Shown: positions 16,167-27,250, numbered from the stretch's first letter. The stretch: DNA of 34,400 nucleotides from Dictyoglomota bacterium (GCA_013153035.1 JAADFF010000046.1:1-34400), one strand, 5' to 3'. Translations and numbers: made by a program. The notes: a model not told the origin generated them from the letters alone.

Positions 16167-17226
16167 AGGTATACTAATTACTCTGTCTCTATTATTTACA
16201 TTAGCACTTTGGTTCGCGATGTCGCAGACTATCACTCCTTATACAGAAAGAGTATTCACTGGGGTAAAGATTCAAATAAGGGGCTTAGGTGATGATAGAG
16301 TTATATTAAGTGATGTACCTCTGGTCAATATTCGCGTTAGAGGACCCGAAGATATTGTTTCAACTATGCCACAACCCGTTGCATGGGTAATGATTCCAGC
16401 AGGTGCTGTAGGAGATGTTGTCCTCAGTGTCAATGTTGACTTACCATCAAGTGTTAACTTAATAGATATAAGTCCTTCATCTGTAGCATTGCGAATAGAT
16501 GTTATAAAATACAAAAATGTAAAAATTGAAGTGTTAACTGCTAGTCGCACAGATATAACCAGTCAGTTTGAAATACTGCCACCTCGTGTATCTATAAAGG
16601 GTCCTTCAAGCATTGTTAATTCTATTGCGAAGGCTGTGATTGTTCTTGACAAAATGCCCAAAGAGGCTATTAAAGTTTCGGCTTCTGACCTCATGCTTAT
16701 AGATGTTTCTGGCAAACCTAAGGATAAAAAACTTATCTCAATAGAGCCATCCGAAATAAAACTTTCACCATTTACTATAAAGCAAGATTATTTACAGCTA
16801 CCTGTTATTCCTGTTATCAAAGGTTATGCCCAAGGAGAATATGTACTTGCCGGAATGAAAATTGATCCCAGCTTTGCTGTAGTAAAAACCTCTACAGATA
16901 ACTTGCCTGTATCTTTTATCAAGACCGCTACTATAGATTTACATGGTGAGTATCCTTCATCTATTGAAGTTTCTCTAAATGACAAGCCTTTACAAGGATT
17001 GGCATCTATCATTTATCCACCTCACAAAAAAGTTACTATTCGATTTTTATGGCAGAAAACCAAAGTATATAAGATAAAGACAATGGTTAATGGTACTCCG
17101 TGGATTGTTATGATTAGGTGTCCCGATAACATTGAGCCACCTCCAGATATAGTAGATGATCACGGGAATGTAAAAACAAATAAATTACCCGATACCTGTG
17201 TGGTAATCTATTCAGGTGTTTATTGA
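16153..17226 (+). CDS. cdaR: YbbR-domain protein CdaR
   Basis: This 357-residue protein has one N-terminal membrane anchor (about residues 7-25) followed by extracytoplasmic YbbR repeats, recognisable by recurring segments such as VNIRVRGPEDIV, VSIKGPSSIV and the LP-VPV-IKG pattern. CdaR homologues bind CdaA at the membrane and modulate its activity. The ATG lies 14 bases inside cdaA with AAGAAGGG upstream, indicating translational coupling. The C-terminal 70 residues (HKKVTIRFLWQ onward) show a less regular repeat and two cysteines. Confidence 0.9.
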   Translation: MQQNRGILITLSLLFTLALWFAMSQTITPYTERVFTGVKIQIRGLGDDRVILSDVPLVNIRVRGPEDIVSTMPQPVAWVMIPAGAVGDVVLSVNVDLPSSVNLIDISPSSVALRIDVIKYKNVKIEVLTASRTDITSQFEILPPRVSIKGPSSIVNSIAKAVIVLDKMPKEAIKVSASDLMLIDVSGKPKDKKLISIEPSEIKLSPFTIKQDYLQLPVIPVIKGYAQGEYVLAGMKIDPSFAVVKTSTDNLPVSFIKTATIDLHGEYPSSIEVSLNDKPLQGLASIIYPPHKKVTIRFLWQKTKVYKIKTMVNGTPWIVMIRCPDNIEPPPDIVDDHGNVKTNKLPDTCVVIYSGVY

Positions 17227-17241
17227 AGGGAGGGATTTCTA

Positions 17242-18579
17242 TTGAAATGGTTTGGTACTGATGGAATTCGTGGTATTTTTGGTGAAGACCTAACCCCAGA
17301 CATAGCCTTTAAGCTAGGTGTAGGAGTAGCAAGATATTTCTCCAAAGGAAGCAAGCCCACAATTATGATTGCCAAAGATCCCAGACTTTCCTCTGATGCC
17401 CTTGAAGCATCGCTAATATCAGGTATTCTCAGTGCTGGTGGAGATACAATAACCCTTGGAATTCTTCCCACTCCTGGACTTGCTCTTTTGGCATCCCTTA
17501 ATAAGGAAGTAAATGGTGCAGTGATGATATCTGCTTCCCATAATCCCATAGAATACAATGGTCTTAAAGTATTTAATGGTAAAGGAGAAAAACTCGAACC
17601 TACAGCAGAAGAAGAAATAGAGCATCTTATGGAAATCCCCTTATCTGCATCGTGGGATAAGGTTGGTAGCAATATTTTATATCCTGAGGCCACAAAGAGT
17701 TATATAGATATCCTGTTTGATAGAATAGGGGATATTGACTTAAAGGAAGAATTTATACTTGTAGATACTGCCCATGGTGCAACATGTAATGCAGCTGTTT
17801 ACGCCCTTCAAAAAGGGGGGGCAAGGGTAAACGCCCTATTCGGGTATCCTGATGGATGGTGGATAAACAACAAATGTGGTGCTACCCATCCAGAAGTAGT
17901 GGCCAAGGAAACAGTTAATCTTGGAGCTGCATATGGTTTTACTTTCGACGGTGATGGAGATAGAGTCTTTATGGTGATGTCAGATGGCATGGTACTAACA
18001 GGTGATCACCTACTTGCTGTATTGGCATATTACCTTAAGGAAAAGGGCCTTTTGGGGCAGTATGTTGTATCTACAATAATGGCCAACCTTGGTTTGGAAG
18101 CCTTTTTACGTGATATGGGTATCACTCTAATAAGAACACCAGTAGGCGATAAGTACGTGTATGACGAGATGAAAAAAACAGGTGCAATACTAGGTGGTGA
18201 ATCGTCAGGACACATTATTCTTATGCCTGTTAACAACACTGGAGATGGCATTGGCATAATGCTTTATATACTGCATGCTATATACAGTGATGGTCTGGAT
18301 ATCGAGGAAGTTTTGCGAAACTTTACCCTTTATCCTTCAAGGATGTATAACCTTAAAACTAAATACAAACATGAATTGGCCAATCATCCTAAAGTCAAGG
18401 AAATAGTGAATAAATATACAACAGAATATGACGGTATAGCCCGTATTATCGTTAGGCCATCTGGTACCGAGCATGTTTTAAGAATATCAGTAGAAGCACA
18501 AAATAACGAATTAGTGGTAAAATTATTAGAAACTATAGTTAGTGAAATACAAGATGTGGAAAATTCACTAAGGAGTTGA
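17242..18579 (+). CDS. glmM: Phosphoglucosamine mutase
   Basis: GlmM converts glucosamine-6-phosphate to glucosamine-1-phosphate for peptidoglycan precursors. The 445-residue protein has WFGTDGIRG at the start, the phosphoserine loop ISASHNP (Ser99), the Mg-binding DGDGDR at 236-241, GGESSGHII for sugar recognition, and the phosphate loop RPSGTE near 410 (followed by HVLR rather than the common PLVR). The start is an uncommon TTG at 17242, fixed by GAAGGGAGGG upstream and by the family's N-terminus. A run of five A and seven G (17810-17821) lies within the coding sequence. GlmM is known in some bacteria to inhibit CdaA. Confidence 0.96.
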   Translation: MKWFGTDGIRGIFGEDLTPDIAFKLGVGVARYFSKGSKPTIMIAKDPRLSSDALEASLISGILSAGGDTITLGILPTPGLALLASLNKEVNGAVMISASHNPIEYNGLKVFNGKGEKLEPTAEEEIEHLMEIPLSASWDKVGSNILYPEATKSYIDILFDRIGDIDLKEEFILVDTAHGATCNAAVYALQKGGARVNALFGYPDGWWINNKCGATHPEVVAKETVNLGAAYGFTFDGDGDRVFMVMSDGMVLTGDHLLAVLAYYLKEKGLLGQYVVSTIMANLGLEAFLRDMGITLIRTPVGDKYVYDEMKKTGAILGGESSGHIILMPVNNTGDGIGIMLYILHAIYSDGLDIEEVLRNFTLYPSRMYNLKTKYKHELANHPKVKEIVNKYTTEYDGIARIIVRPSGTEHVLRISVEAQNNELVVKLLETIVSEIQDVENSLRS

Positions 18580-18583
18580 TAAT

Positions 18584-20437
18584 ATGTGCGGAATAGTTGG
18601 ATATATAGGCACAGATAAAAAGGTTCCTGTTATTATCGACGCATTAAAAAGATTAGAATATCGTGGTTATGATTCCAGTGGTATAGCTCTACTTATGGAA
18701 GATGGTAGTGTAGTTATTGAAAAGAAAAAAGGTCCGATATCTGTCTTAGAATCGGAGCTGACAGATATCTGGAATAGCGATAAGGTATTACTAGGAATAG
18801 CACATACAAGATGGGCTACCCACGGTGAACCTAATGACACAAATGCCCACCCACATACTGACTGTACTGGAAGGGTCGCTGTCGTACACAATGGTATAAT
18901 AGAAAATTTCCAACATCTTAAGGATATGCTTATTAAAGAAGGGCATATATTTAAGTCTGATACAGATACCGAGGTCATTGCCCATCTTATAGAAAAATAT
19001 CTAAAAGAAACAGGAAACCCATTTGAGGCATTTAAAAAGACCATAGATACTCTTGAGGGGGCTTATGCACTTGCTGTGATCATTGCCGATGAAAAAGATA
19101 AGATCTTCTTCGTTAGACAACAAAGCCCTATGGTAATAGGTAAATCTGATAAGGGTACTTATATAGCATCTGACATTCCAGCTATTCTGCCATATACCCG
19201 CGATATTATGCCACTTGAAGATGGTACATATGGTTATATCGATGGCAAAGAAGTCGTCTTATTCGACAAGGAAGGTAACCGCATACCATTTACTCCTATC
19301 AAGATAGACTGGGATATAGAATCAGCAGAGAAAAAAGGCTATCCACACTTCATGCTTAAAGAGATTCATGAGCAACCTCAAACAATACAAGATGCTTTGC
19401 GTGGTCGTATAGATATAGCTAAAAGTGAAATAGTAATGCCAGAACTTGATAGTCTTGTTGATAAATTAAAGACTGCGAAGAAAGTATATATTACAGCATG
19501 CGGAACAGCATTTCATGCCGGTCTTATCCTGAAATATTTGCTAAAAACATATACTGACCTTTCTGTAGAAGCAGATGTTGGTAGCGAGTTCAGATATATG
19601 CCATGGGATCTATCTCGAGACAAAGATGACAGTATTGCTGTTGTTATAAGTCAGTCCGGAGAAACTGCAGATACTATTGCTGCTATGAGACTTATTAAAT
19701 CTTATGATATTCCCGTTATTGGTATCGTCAATGTAGTCGGATCGACTATATACCGTGAAAGTGATGTTCCTTTGGTTATCAATGCTGGCCCTGAAATAGC
19801 AGTTGCCTCTACTAAAGCTTATACCAACCAACTTATTGTTGGTTATCTACTTGCAATGTATATAGCCAAATTGAGAGGTTTCATAGACAAACAGTTTGAA
19901 CACCAATTTGTATCTGATATGCTGGCACTACCTAACCTTATATCTACGGTTCTCGGTGTTGAAGAAACTGTTAAAGATATAGCACTAAATATCAAAGATT
20001 CTAGTAATATCTTCTTTATCGGTAGACTTCTTGACCATCTTATTAATATGGAAGGTTCATTAAAACTAAAAGAGATATCCTATATCCATTCTGAGGCTAT
20101 TCAAGCAGGTGAACTAAAACACGGACCACTGGCCCTTATATCAGAGGGTACTCCAGTAATAGCTACTGTGCTTCAAGATAGGGTAAAGGAAAAACAAATT
20201 TCCAACATCATAGAGGTTAGAGCACGAAAGGCAAAAACCATAGTTCTAGGATACAGAGACGATATAGAAGCTCAATCTGTAGCCGATATGTTTATAGGGC
20301 TACCTCGCATTGACTCTCTTTTTGCTCCTATTGCTGGAATCATTCCACTACAACTTCTTGCATATCATGTAGCTGTTATGCGTGGTAACAATGTTGATAA
20401 ACCACGAAATCTTGCAAAGTCTGTAACTGTTGAATAG
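18584..20437 (+). CDS. glmS: Glutamine-fructose-6-phosphate aminotransferase (isomerizing)
   Basis: GlmS makes glucosamine-6-phosphate from fructose-6-phosphate and glutamine. The 617 residues comprise an Ntn glutaminase domain starting MCGIVGYIG (catalytic Cys2), with RWATHGEPN and DTDTEVIAH, then two SIS sugar-isomerase domains (CGTAFHAGL, SQSGETADT, STKAYTNQL, EAIQAGELKHGPLALI) and the conserved end NLAKSVTVE. It starts four bases after glmM with AAGGAGTTGAT, so there is no room for a glmS ribozyme directly upstream. Enzymes for two successive steps of amino-sugar synthesis are thus adjacent and linked to c-di-AMP genes. Confidence 0.98.
   Translation: MCGIVGYIGTDKKVPVIIDALKRLEYRGYDSSGIALLMEDGSVVIEKKKGPISVLESELTDIWNSDKVLLGIAHTRWATHGEPNDTNAHPHTDCTGRVAVVHNGIIENFQHLKDMLIKEGHIFKSDTDTEVIAHLIEKYLKETGNPFEAFKKTIDTLEGAYALAVIIADEKDKIFFVRQQSPMVIGKSDKGTYIASDIPAILPYTRDIMPLEDGTYGYIDGKEVVLFDKEGNRIPFTPIKIDWDIESAEKKGYPHFMLKEIHEQPQTIQDALRGRIDIAKSEIVMPELDSLVDKLKTAKKVYITACGTAFHAGLILKYLLKTYTDLSVEADVGSEFRYMPWDLSRDKDDSIAVVISQSGETADTIAAMRLIKSYDIPVIGIVNVVGSTIYRESDVPLVINAGPEIAVASTKAYTNQLIVGYLLAMYIAKLRGFIDKQFEHQFVSDMLALPNLISTVLGVEETVKDIALNIKDSSNIFFIGRLLDHLINMEGSLKLKEISYIHSEAIQAGELKHGPLALISEGTPVIATVLQDRVKEKQISNIIEVRARKAKTIVLGYRDDIEAQSVADMFIGLPRIDSLFAPIAGIIPLQLLAYHVAVMRGNNVDKPRNLAKSVTVE
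18734..18772. repeat. Inverted repeat inside glmS
   Basis: GATATCTGTC (18736-18745) is perfectly repeated inverted at 18760-18769; CC (18734-18735) and GG (18771-18772) add two pairs past one bulged T. The loop is 14 bases. It encodes the PISVLESELTDIW segment. On its own it is only mildly unlikely by chance. Confidence 0.6.
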
Positions 20438-20448
20438 GAGGTGATAGT

Positions 20449-22395
20449 ATGGGTACTTATTATGTAACAACGCCAATTTATTATGTAAACAGTAAACCGC
20501 ACATTGGAAGTGCCTACACGACCATTCTTGCTGATACACTGGCAAGATATCACAGGCTCATCGGCGATGATACACTGTTTCTAACAGGAACCGATGAGCA
20601 CGGTGTTAACATAATGCGCACAGCAGAAAAATTAGGTAAACACCCTAAGGAATTCTGCGATGAGGTATCTGCCGTCTTCCGCAAGGTCTTTGATACATAC
20701 AACATTAGTTATGATAGGTTTATTCGTACAACCGATGAAGATCATGAAAAAGTTGTGCAGCATGTTTTTAAGACCATGTATGAAAAGGGTGACATATACA
20801 AGGGAGAATATAGAGGTTTTTACTGCCCGAAATGTGAAACATTCTATAGCCCCGATGAACTGGTAGATGGTAAATATTGTCCCATACATGGCATAGAGGT
20901 AGAAGAAGTTGCAGAGGAAACCTATTTCTTCAAATGGAGCAAGTATCAAGATGCACTCATAAAGTGGTATGAGGAGAAAAAGGCCATTGTACCAGAAAGT
21001 AGGTATAACGAGATTTATACCTTCGTAAAAAATGGCCTAAAAGATGTCTCCGTAACCCGTATAACTGTACCTTGGGGTATTACAGTACCTATCGATCCTA
21101 AGCATACCGTATATGTATGGTTTGATGCTCTTATTAACTATATTACCGGTGCAGGATATCCATTTGATATGGATAAATTCAACAAGTATTGGCCTCATGT
21201 AAGACATATATTAGGTAAGGATATTCTCAGGCATCATGCCGCCATGTGGCCTGCAATGCTTATGTCTCTTGGAATAGAACCTCCCCATAAACTGATAGTC
21301 CATGGTTGGTGGATGATGGGTGGCAAGAAGATGTCTAAGAGTGGAGGCAACATTGCAGATCCTCTAGAGCTCGTTAAGGAGGTATCTCAGGTTGCCGGTA
21401 TATCTGAGCCATTTGCCGTCGATGTTATCAGGTACTTCGTTATTATTGACGGTCCACAGAAAGATGACAAGGAGTTTTCTATGGAACTCTTATTCAAGAG
21501 ATACAACTCAGATCTTGTTAACGACTATGGTAATCTCATCTACCGTATTGTTGGGTTTGCCAAAAAGAAAGGCATAAGTGAAGTATCACCTGTATTTGAT
21601 GGAGAATATAAAGATAAACTGGTTGATATATTCAACGATTACTTCGACAGGTATAGAAAGGCTTTCGACGAGGATGATTCTGCCGAAGCTTTAAGACAAG
21701 CATCGGAATTTGTTAAAGCCCTCAATAAATATGTAGATGAAACAAAGCCTTGGAGTGCTGAGCCCGATGTTAGGGATACAATTATCTATTATGTGCTTGA
21801 TGGTATCAGATTGGCTTCTTTGATGCTCATGCCATTTATTCCTACGGTTGCAACTCATGTACTCGAGTTAATCGGTGCTTCTGAAGCAGGCGACTGGCTA
21901 GATGCCCTCCAAGTTGGCAAACTTCCAAGACCTGTATCTATTCCAGTAGATATGAAGCCCTTATTCCCTCGCGTTGATGTAAATAAATATCTCAAGGAAA
22001 TAGAAAAGGCAGAGAAGAAAGAGGAAAAGAAAAAGGAGGAGAAAAAAGTGGAAGAAAATAAGGTGGACATTATAGAATACGATGACTTTGCTAAAATAGA
22101 CCTCAGAGTGGGTAAGATTGTTGAGGCAGACAAACATCCCAATGCAGATAAGCTTCTTCTTCTTAAAGTTGATCTTGGTGAGGGGCAACCTCGTACTATA
22201 CTTGCGGGCATAGCCGCATGGTATAAACCAGAGGAGCTTGTAGGTAAGGAAATTATTGTTGTTGCAAACCTGAAACCTCGCAAAATGAGGGGAATTTTCT
22301 CTGAAGGTATGCTTCTTGCGGCTACTGATAGTAGTGGCAAGCCTGTACTTCTGACCCCAAGTGAATACGTGGAGCCGGGTGCAAAGGTGAAATAA
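20449..22395 (+). CDS. metG: Methionyl-tRNA synthetase with C-terminal tRNA-binding domain
   Basis: This 648-residue class I synthetase charges tRNA-Met. It has PHIGSAY at residues 17-23 (HIGH-type motif), KMSKS near residue 295, and an anticodon-binding helical domain. The connective peptide has one zinc-knuckle candidate, YCPKC and later YCPIHG (three Cys and one His, about residues 126-147). A highly charged Lys/Glu linker near 518-540 leads to an EMAP/Trbp111-like tRNA-binding domain (FAKIDLRVGKIVEADKHPNADKL to the end), which usually mediates dimerisation and tRNA capture. The SD AGGAGGTGAT is a nine-base or longer match to the 16S 3' end. tatD follows after two bases. Confidence 0.97.
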   Translation: MGTYYVTTPIYYVNSKPHIGSAYTTILADTLARYHRLIGDDTLFLTGTDEHGVNIMRTAEKLGKHPKEFCDEVSAVFRKVFDTYNISYDRFIRTTDEDHEKVVQHVFKTMYEKGDIYKGEYRGFYCPKCETFYSPDELVDGKYCPIHGIEVEEVAEETYFFKWSKYQDALIKWYEEKKAIVPESRYNEIYTFVKNGLKDVSVTRITVPWGITVPIDPKHTVYVWFDALINYITGAGYPFDMDKFNKYWPHVRHILGKDILRHHAAMWPAMLMSLGIEPPHKLIVHGWWMMGGKKMSKSGGNIADPLELVKEVSQVAGISEPFAVDVIRYFVIIDGPQKDDKEFSMELLFKRYNSDLVNDYGNLIYRIVGFAKKKGISEVSPVFDGEYKDKLVDIFNDYFDRYRKAFDEDDSAEALRQASEFVKALNKYVDETKPWSAEPDVRDTIIYYVLDGIRLASLMLMPFIPTVATHVLELIGASEAGDWLDALQVGKLPRPVSIPVDMKPLFPRVDVNKYLKEIEKAEKKEEKKKEEKKVEENKVDIIEYDDFAKIDLRVGKIVEADKHPNADKLLLLKVDLGEGQPRTILAGIAAWYKPEELVGKEIIVVANLKPRKMRGIFSEGMLLAATDSSGKPVLLTPSEYVEPGAKVK

Positions 22396-22397
22396 AG

Positions 22398-23177
22398 ATG
22401 AAACTATACGATACCCATGCCCATCTTCAAGATGATATTTTCAATAATGATAGGGCAGAGGTAATAAAACGAGCTAAGAGTGCCCTCTCAGGTATAGTGA
22501 TTCCCTCATACGACAGGGAATCATCTGAGAGGGCACTTGCCTTTTTAGAGGATCCCTTCTTCAAGGTAACTGTAGGAGTACATCCTCATTATGCTGCAGA
22601 GCATAAAGATCTGAGTTTCCTAGATGCTCTATATGAAAAAGCTCATGGCATTGGTGAAATAGGACTTGATTATTACAGAAATATATCACCTAAAAAAGAT
22701 CAAAAAGATGTATTTTATAATCAATTGTTGTTCGCTGTGGAACACAAAAAATTTATTATCATTCATGAAAGAGAGGCGTTTGACGACCTATGGGATATTA
22801 TTCAAGGAGTAAGACCCCAAGTTCCCGTAATATTCCATTGTTTCTCACATGGTGAAGAAGAGATAGAAAAAATACTAAAAGTTGACAACTACATTCCTGC
22901 ATTTTGCGGGAATTTGACATATAAGAAAGCAGATAATCTTAGAAAGGCTTTAAAGATTGCCTACAGATACAGTAAGTTTTTCTTAGAAACAGATTCTCCG
23001 TGGTTATCTCCCATTCCACTAAGAGGCAAACGTAATGAGCCGCGTAATGTATTTTATATATACGAATTTGCCTCAAAGTTTCTTGGTATAGGCATGGATA
23101 AAATCTCCCAAATCACCACACGGTGGTGGGAGTTTATATTTGGAGGTGATAGCAGTGCCAGGCAAGAAAACTTATGA
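22398..23177 (+). CDS. tatD: TatD-family metal-dependent hydrolase / deoxyribonuclease
   Basis: The 259-residue TIM-barrel hydrolase has the family's metal motifs: DTHAHL at residues 5-10, GEIGLDYY, IHEREA (usually IH.R.A), HCFSHGEEE, and ETDSPWLSP. TatD enzymes act as 3'-to-5' DNases or on D-aminoacyl-tRNA-like or quality-control substrates; the in vivo role varies. metG-tatD adjacency is common in Firmicutes. The 3' end overlaps korD by 23 bases. A long stem-loop near its start (22479-22546) and a smaller one at its end (23105-23141) may affect readthrough into korDABC-eno. Confidence 0.92.
   Translation: MKLYDTHAHLQDDIFNNDRAEVIKRAKSALSGIVIPSYDRESSERALAFLEDPFFKVTVGVHPHYAAEHKDLSFLDALYEKAHGIGEIGLDYYRNISPKKDQKDVFYNQLLFAVEHKKFIIIHEREAFDDLWDIIQGVRPQVPVIFHCFSHGEEEIEKILKVDNYIPAFCGNLTYKKADNLRKALKIAYRYSKFFLETDSPWLSPIPLRGKRNEPRNVFYIYEFASKFLGIGMDKISQITTRWWEFIFGGDSSARQENL
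22479..22546. repeat. Long two-part stem-loop inside tatD, followed by a T5 run
   Basis: AGTGCCCTCTCAG (22479-22491) and its exact inverse (22525-22537) form 13 pairs. Inside, TGATTCCCT (22498-22506) and AGGGAATCA (22515-22523) form nine more around an eight-base loop, with an asymmetric 6/1 internal loop between. CTTTTTA follows four bases after the outer stem. It encodes ordinary, family-conserved TatD sequence (about residues 28-48). Confidence 0.9.
23105..23141 (+). promoter_or_regulatory. Hairpin with T-rich tail just before korD
   Basis: CTCCC (23105-23109) pairs with GGGAG (23128-23132) and ACCAC (23115-23119) with GTGGT (23123-23127), with a five-base bulge and a three-base loop, followed by TTTATATTT. 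It sits ten bases before the korD Shine-Dalgarno. It could be a leaky terminator; the bulge makes this uncertain. Confidence 0.35.
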
Positions 23178-23376
23178 TGTTGTTGTGGATTTCGACAGGT
23201 GTAAAGCCTGTGGAATCTGCATCAATGTGTGTCCAACAAAGGTATTTGATAAAAGAAATGATTTTAAGGCTTATCCCGCACATCCTGAAAAGTGCGTGGG
23301 ATGTCTCATGTGCGTTTACTCTTGCCCTGATTTTGCCATAAAAATCTATGAAGTTGTAGAAGAGGAGGCGGTATAA
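23155..23376 (+). CDS. korD: 2-oxoacid:ferredoxin oxidoreductase, delta (ferredoxin-like) subunit
   Basis: This 73-residue protein carries two [4Fe-4S] motifs, CKACGICINVCP and CVGCLMCVYSCP, and serves as the electron-transfer subunit. GTG 23155 has GGAGGTGAT eight bases upstream; the earlier TTG at 23140 lies inside that SD region and is unlikely. It overlaps tatD by 23 bases and abuts the alpha-subunit gene. The gene order delta-alpha-beta-gamma is the korDABC order known for 2-oxoglutarate:ferredoxin oxidoreductase in methanogens and others. Confidence 0.93.
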   Translation: MPGKKTYDVVVDFDRCKACGICINVCPTKVFDKRNDFKAYPAHPEKCVGCLMCVYSCPDFAIKIYEVVEEEAV

Positions 23377-24525
23377 ATGGAACTTGTATTTGGTAATCAT
23401 GCAGCTGCTAAAGGTGCTATTGACGCAGGATTAAAATTTTATGCCGGTTATCCTATCACACCCTCCTCTGAAATAGCAGAAGAGCTATCTGTTGAACTAC
23501 CCAAAGTTGGTGGTATTTTCATTCAAATGGAGGATGAAATAGGTAGTATTAACGCCTGTATAGGTGCCGCATATGCTGATAAAGTGTCACTTACTGCAAC
23601 ATCTGGTCCAGGATTTGCACTAATGCAGGAAGGTCTTGGCCTAGCATCTATGGCAGAGCTTCCTGTTGTTATAATCGATGTTATGCGTGGTGGTCCAAGC
23701 ACAGGTTTAGCCACACTGGTTGGTGAAGGTGATCTTCTCATGGCAATATGGGGAACACATGGCGACCATCCTGTTATCGTGGTATCACCAGGAAATGTTA
23801 AAGAATTTTACATCTATACTCAGAAGGCTTTAGTATGGGCTGAAACACATAGAATACCCGTTGTAGTACTTGCTGATGAGGTTATAGGACACTCATATCA
23901 ATGGATTGATGAGTGGCCTGAACCTATTAAGATACCAGAGCGAACTAAAGAAAGAGTACTGGAAATCTTCGAGAATCCTGATGATTATCTGCCATTTGCT
24001 ACAGACGAAGAGGGACATATTGTACCTTTACCCCCTATTGACTCAGGGATTAAATGGCACATGACAGGTTCTGCCCATGATGTTGACGGATTCCCAACCA
24101 TCATGCCTGAAAAGGTTAAAAGACTTATCGAGAGATTATGGAACAAAGTAGGAGATATTCGCGATGAACTTATTGACTACGAATACCTTGGTGACGGTGA
24201 TGCAGATATCCTTCTTATGTCGTTTGCATCTATGGGAATGTCTGCTAAACAAGCATACCTTGAGCTAAAAGAGGAAGGCTATAAAGTTGCCTTGTTTAGA
24301 CCAAGAGTTCTCTGGCCATTTCCTGGAGATGAACTGGCAGAGATTATCAAGAAAAACGGCATTAAAAAAATTATTATTCCTGAACTCAACGCAGGTCAGC
24401 TGATGTTGCTTACCAAAGCATTCCTTGCCGATAAAGGTGTTAATGTACAGTATGTTGGTATTAACCATCAATACGGAGAAATGATTTCTCCCGATGAAAT
24501 CAAGGAGGCGGTCTACAATGGTTAA
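23377..24525 (+). CDS. korA: 2-oxoacid:ferredoxin oxidoreductase, alpha subunit (probably 2-oxoglutarate)
   Basis: The alpha subunit (382 residues) holds the pyrimidine-binding domain of the thiamine-diphosphate fold: GNHAAAKGAIDAGLKFYAGYPITPSSEIAE near the start, EDEIGSINACIGAAYA, TSGPGFALMQEGLG, and the MRGGPSTGLAT segment, followed by a transketolase-C-like domain. The enzyme oxidatively decarboxylates a 2-oxoacid to acyl-CoA and reduces ferredoxin. The subunit split and gene order favour 2-oxoglutarate (KorA), but branched-chain 2-oxoacids (VorB type) cannot be excluded. AGAGGAGG lies eight bases before the ATG, which directly follows the korD stop. Confidence 0.92.
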   Translation: MELVFGNHAAAKGAIDAGLKFYAGYPITPSSEIAEELSVELPKVGGIFIQMEDEIGSINACIGAAYADKVSLTATSGPGFALMQEGLGLASMAELPVVIIDVMRGGPSTGLATLVGEGDLLMAIWGTHGDHPVIVVSPGNVKEFYIYTQKALVWAETHRIPVVVLADEVIGHSYQWIDEWPEPIKIPERTKERVLEIFENPDDYLPFATDEEGHIVPLPPIDSGIKWHMTGSAHDVDGFPTIMPEKVKRLIERLWNKVGDIRDELIDYEYLGDGDADILLMSFASMGMSAKQAYLELKEEGYKVALFRPRVLWPFPGDELAEIIKKNGIKKIIIPELNAGQLMLLTKAFLADKGVNVQYVGINHQYGEMISPDEIKEAVYNG

Positions 24526-25352
24526 AAAGCCCCTACCTTATACCTATACTGAAGAAAAGTGGATTAGAGATAGATATCTACCCCACCAGTGGTGCCCAGG
24601 TTGTGGTATAGGAACCATTCTCAAAGCAGTTATCGATGCTATGGATGATTTGGGATGGGAGCCTGAAGATGTAGCGTTTGTCAGCGGTATTGGTTGTACT
24701 GGTCGTTCTTCAGGTTATGTTAACGCCCATACCTTTCATACAATTCATGGACGTGCAATACCTGTAGCTACAGGTATCAAACTATCCCATCCAGAGCTTC
24801 ATGTAGTTACTATGCTTGGTGATGGTGATGGAATAGCCATAGGAGGTAACCACTTTATTCATGCAGCCAAGAGGAATATTGGTATTACAGCTATTATAGT
24901 AGATAATTCTATTTATGGTATGACAGGCGGTCAAGTATCTCCTACAACACCAGAAAACATGAAGAGTACAACATCGATATACGGTGCACTCGAACCGCCC
25001 ATGGATCCTATTTCACTGGCACTTGGTGCAGGTGCCACGTTTGTAGCCAGAGCTGCAACATGGAACCCAGTTCACATGCGCCAAATTGTAAAGAAAGCCC
25101 TCGAACATGATGGGTTTGCCGTTGTGGACATTAAATCCCAGTGTCCAACGTATTTCGGAAGATATAACGGAATCTCTGATCCCGTTGAACTTCTCAATTG
25201 GTATAAAGAACATACATATATCATGAAAGATCCCTCTGATATTCGAGAAGGTAAATTACCTCTTGGTATATTCCGTGATAACAAAAGCAAAGTAGAACTT
25301 TCCAAGAAATACAGACAACTATTCGAGCACCTTAGGAAAGAAGGTGAAAACA

Positions 25353-25360
<8 letters not shown>
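24518..25360 (+). CDS. korB: 2-oxoacid:ferredoxin oxidoreductase, beta subunit
   Basis: The beta subunit (280 residues) binds the diphosphate of thiamine diphosphate: HQWCPGCGIGTILKA near the start, SGIGCTGRSSGYVNAHTFHTIHGRA, and the ThDP-Mg motif GDGDGIAIGGNHFIHAAKRN followed by VDNSIYGMTGGQ. ATG 24518, preceded by AAGGAGG nine bases upstream, overlaps korA by eight bases; the upstream in-frame start at 24494 lies deep in korA and has no SD. The stop is overlapped by the gamma-subunit gene. Confidence 0.94.
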
Positions 25361-27229
<1,869 letters not shown>

Positions 27230-27250
27230 ATTAGTTTTGCGCTAATAATG

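Noticed and set aside
18580-18583. glmS ribozyme upstream of glmS
   Set aside because: Only four bases separate glmM and glmS, and no ribozyme core is visible.
24661-24714. 8-bp inverted repeat in korB
   Set aside because: The loop is 37 bases long; chance occurrence is likely.
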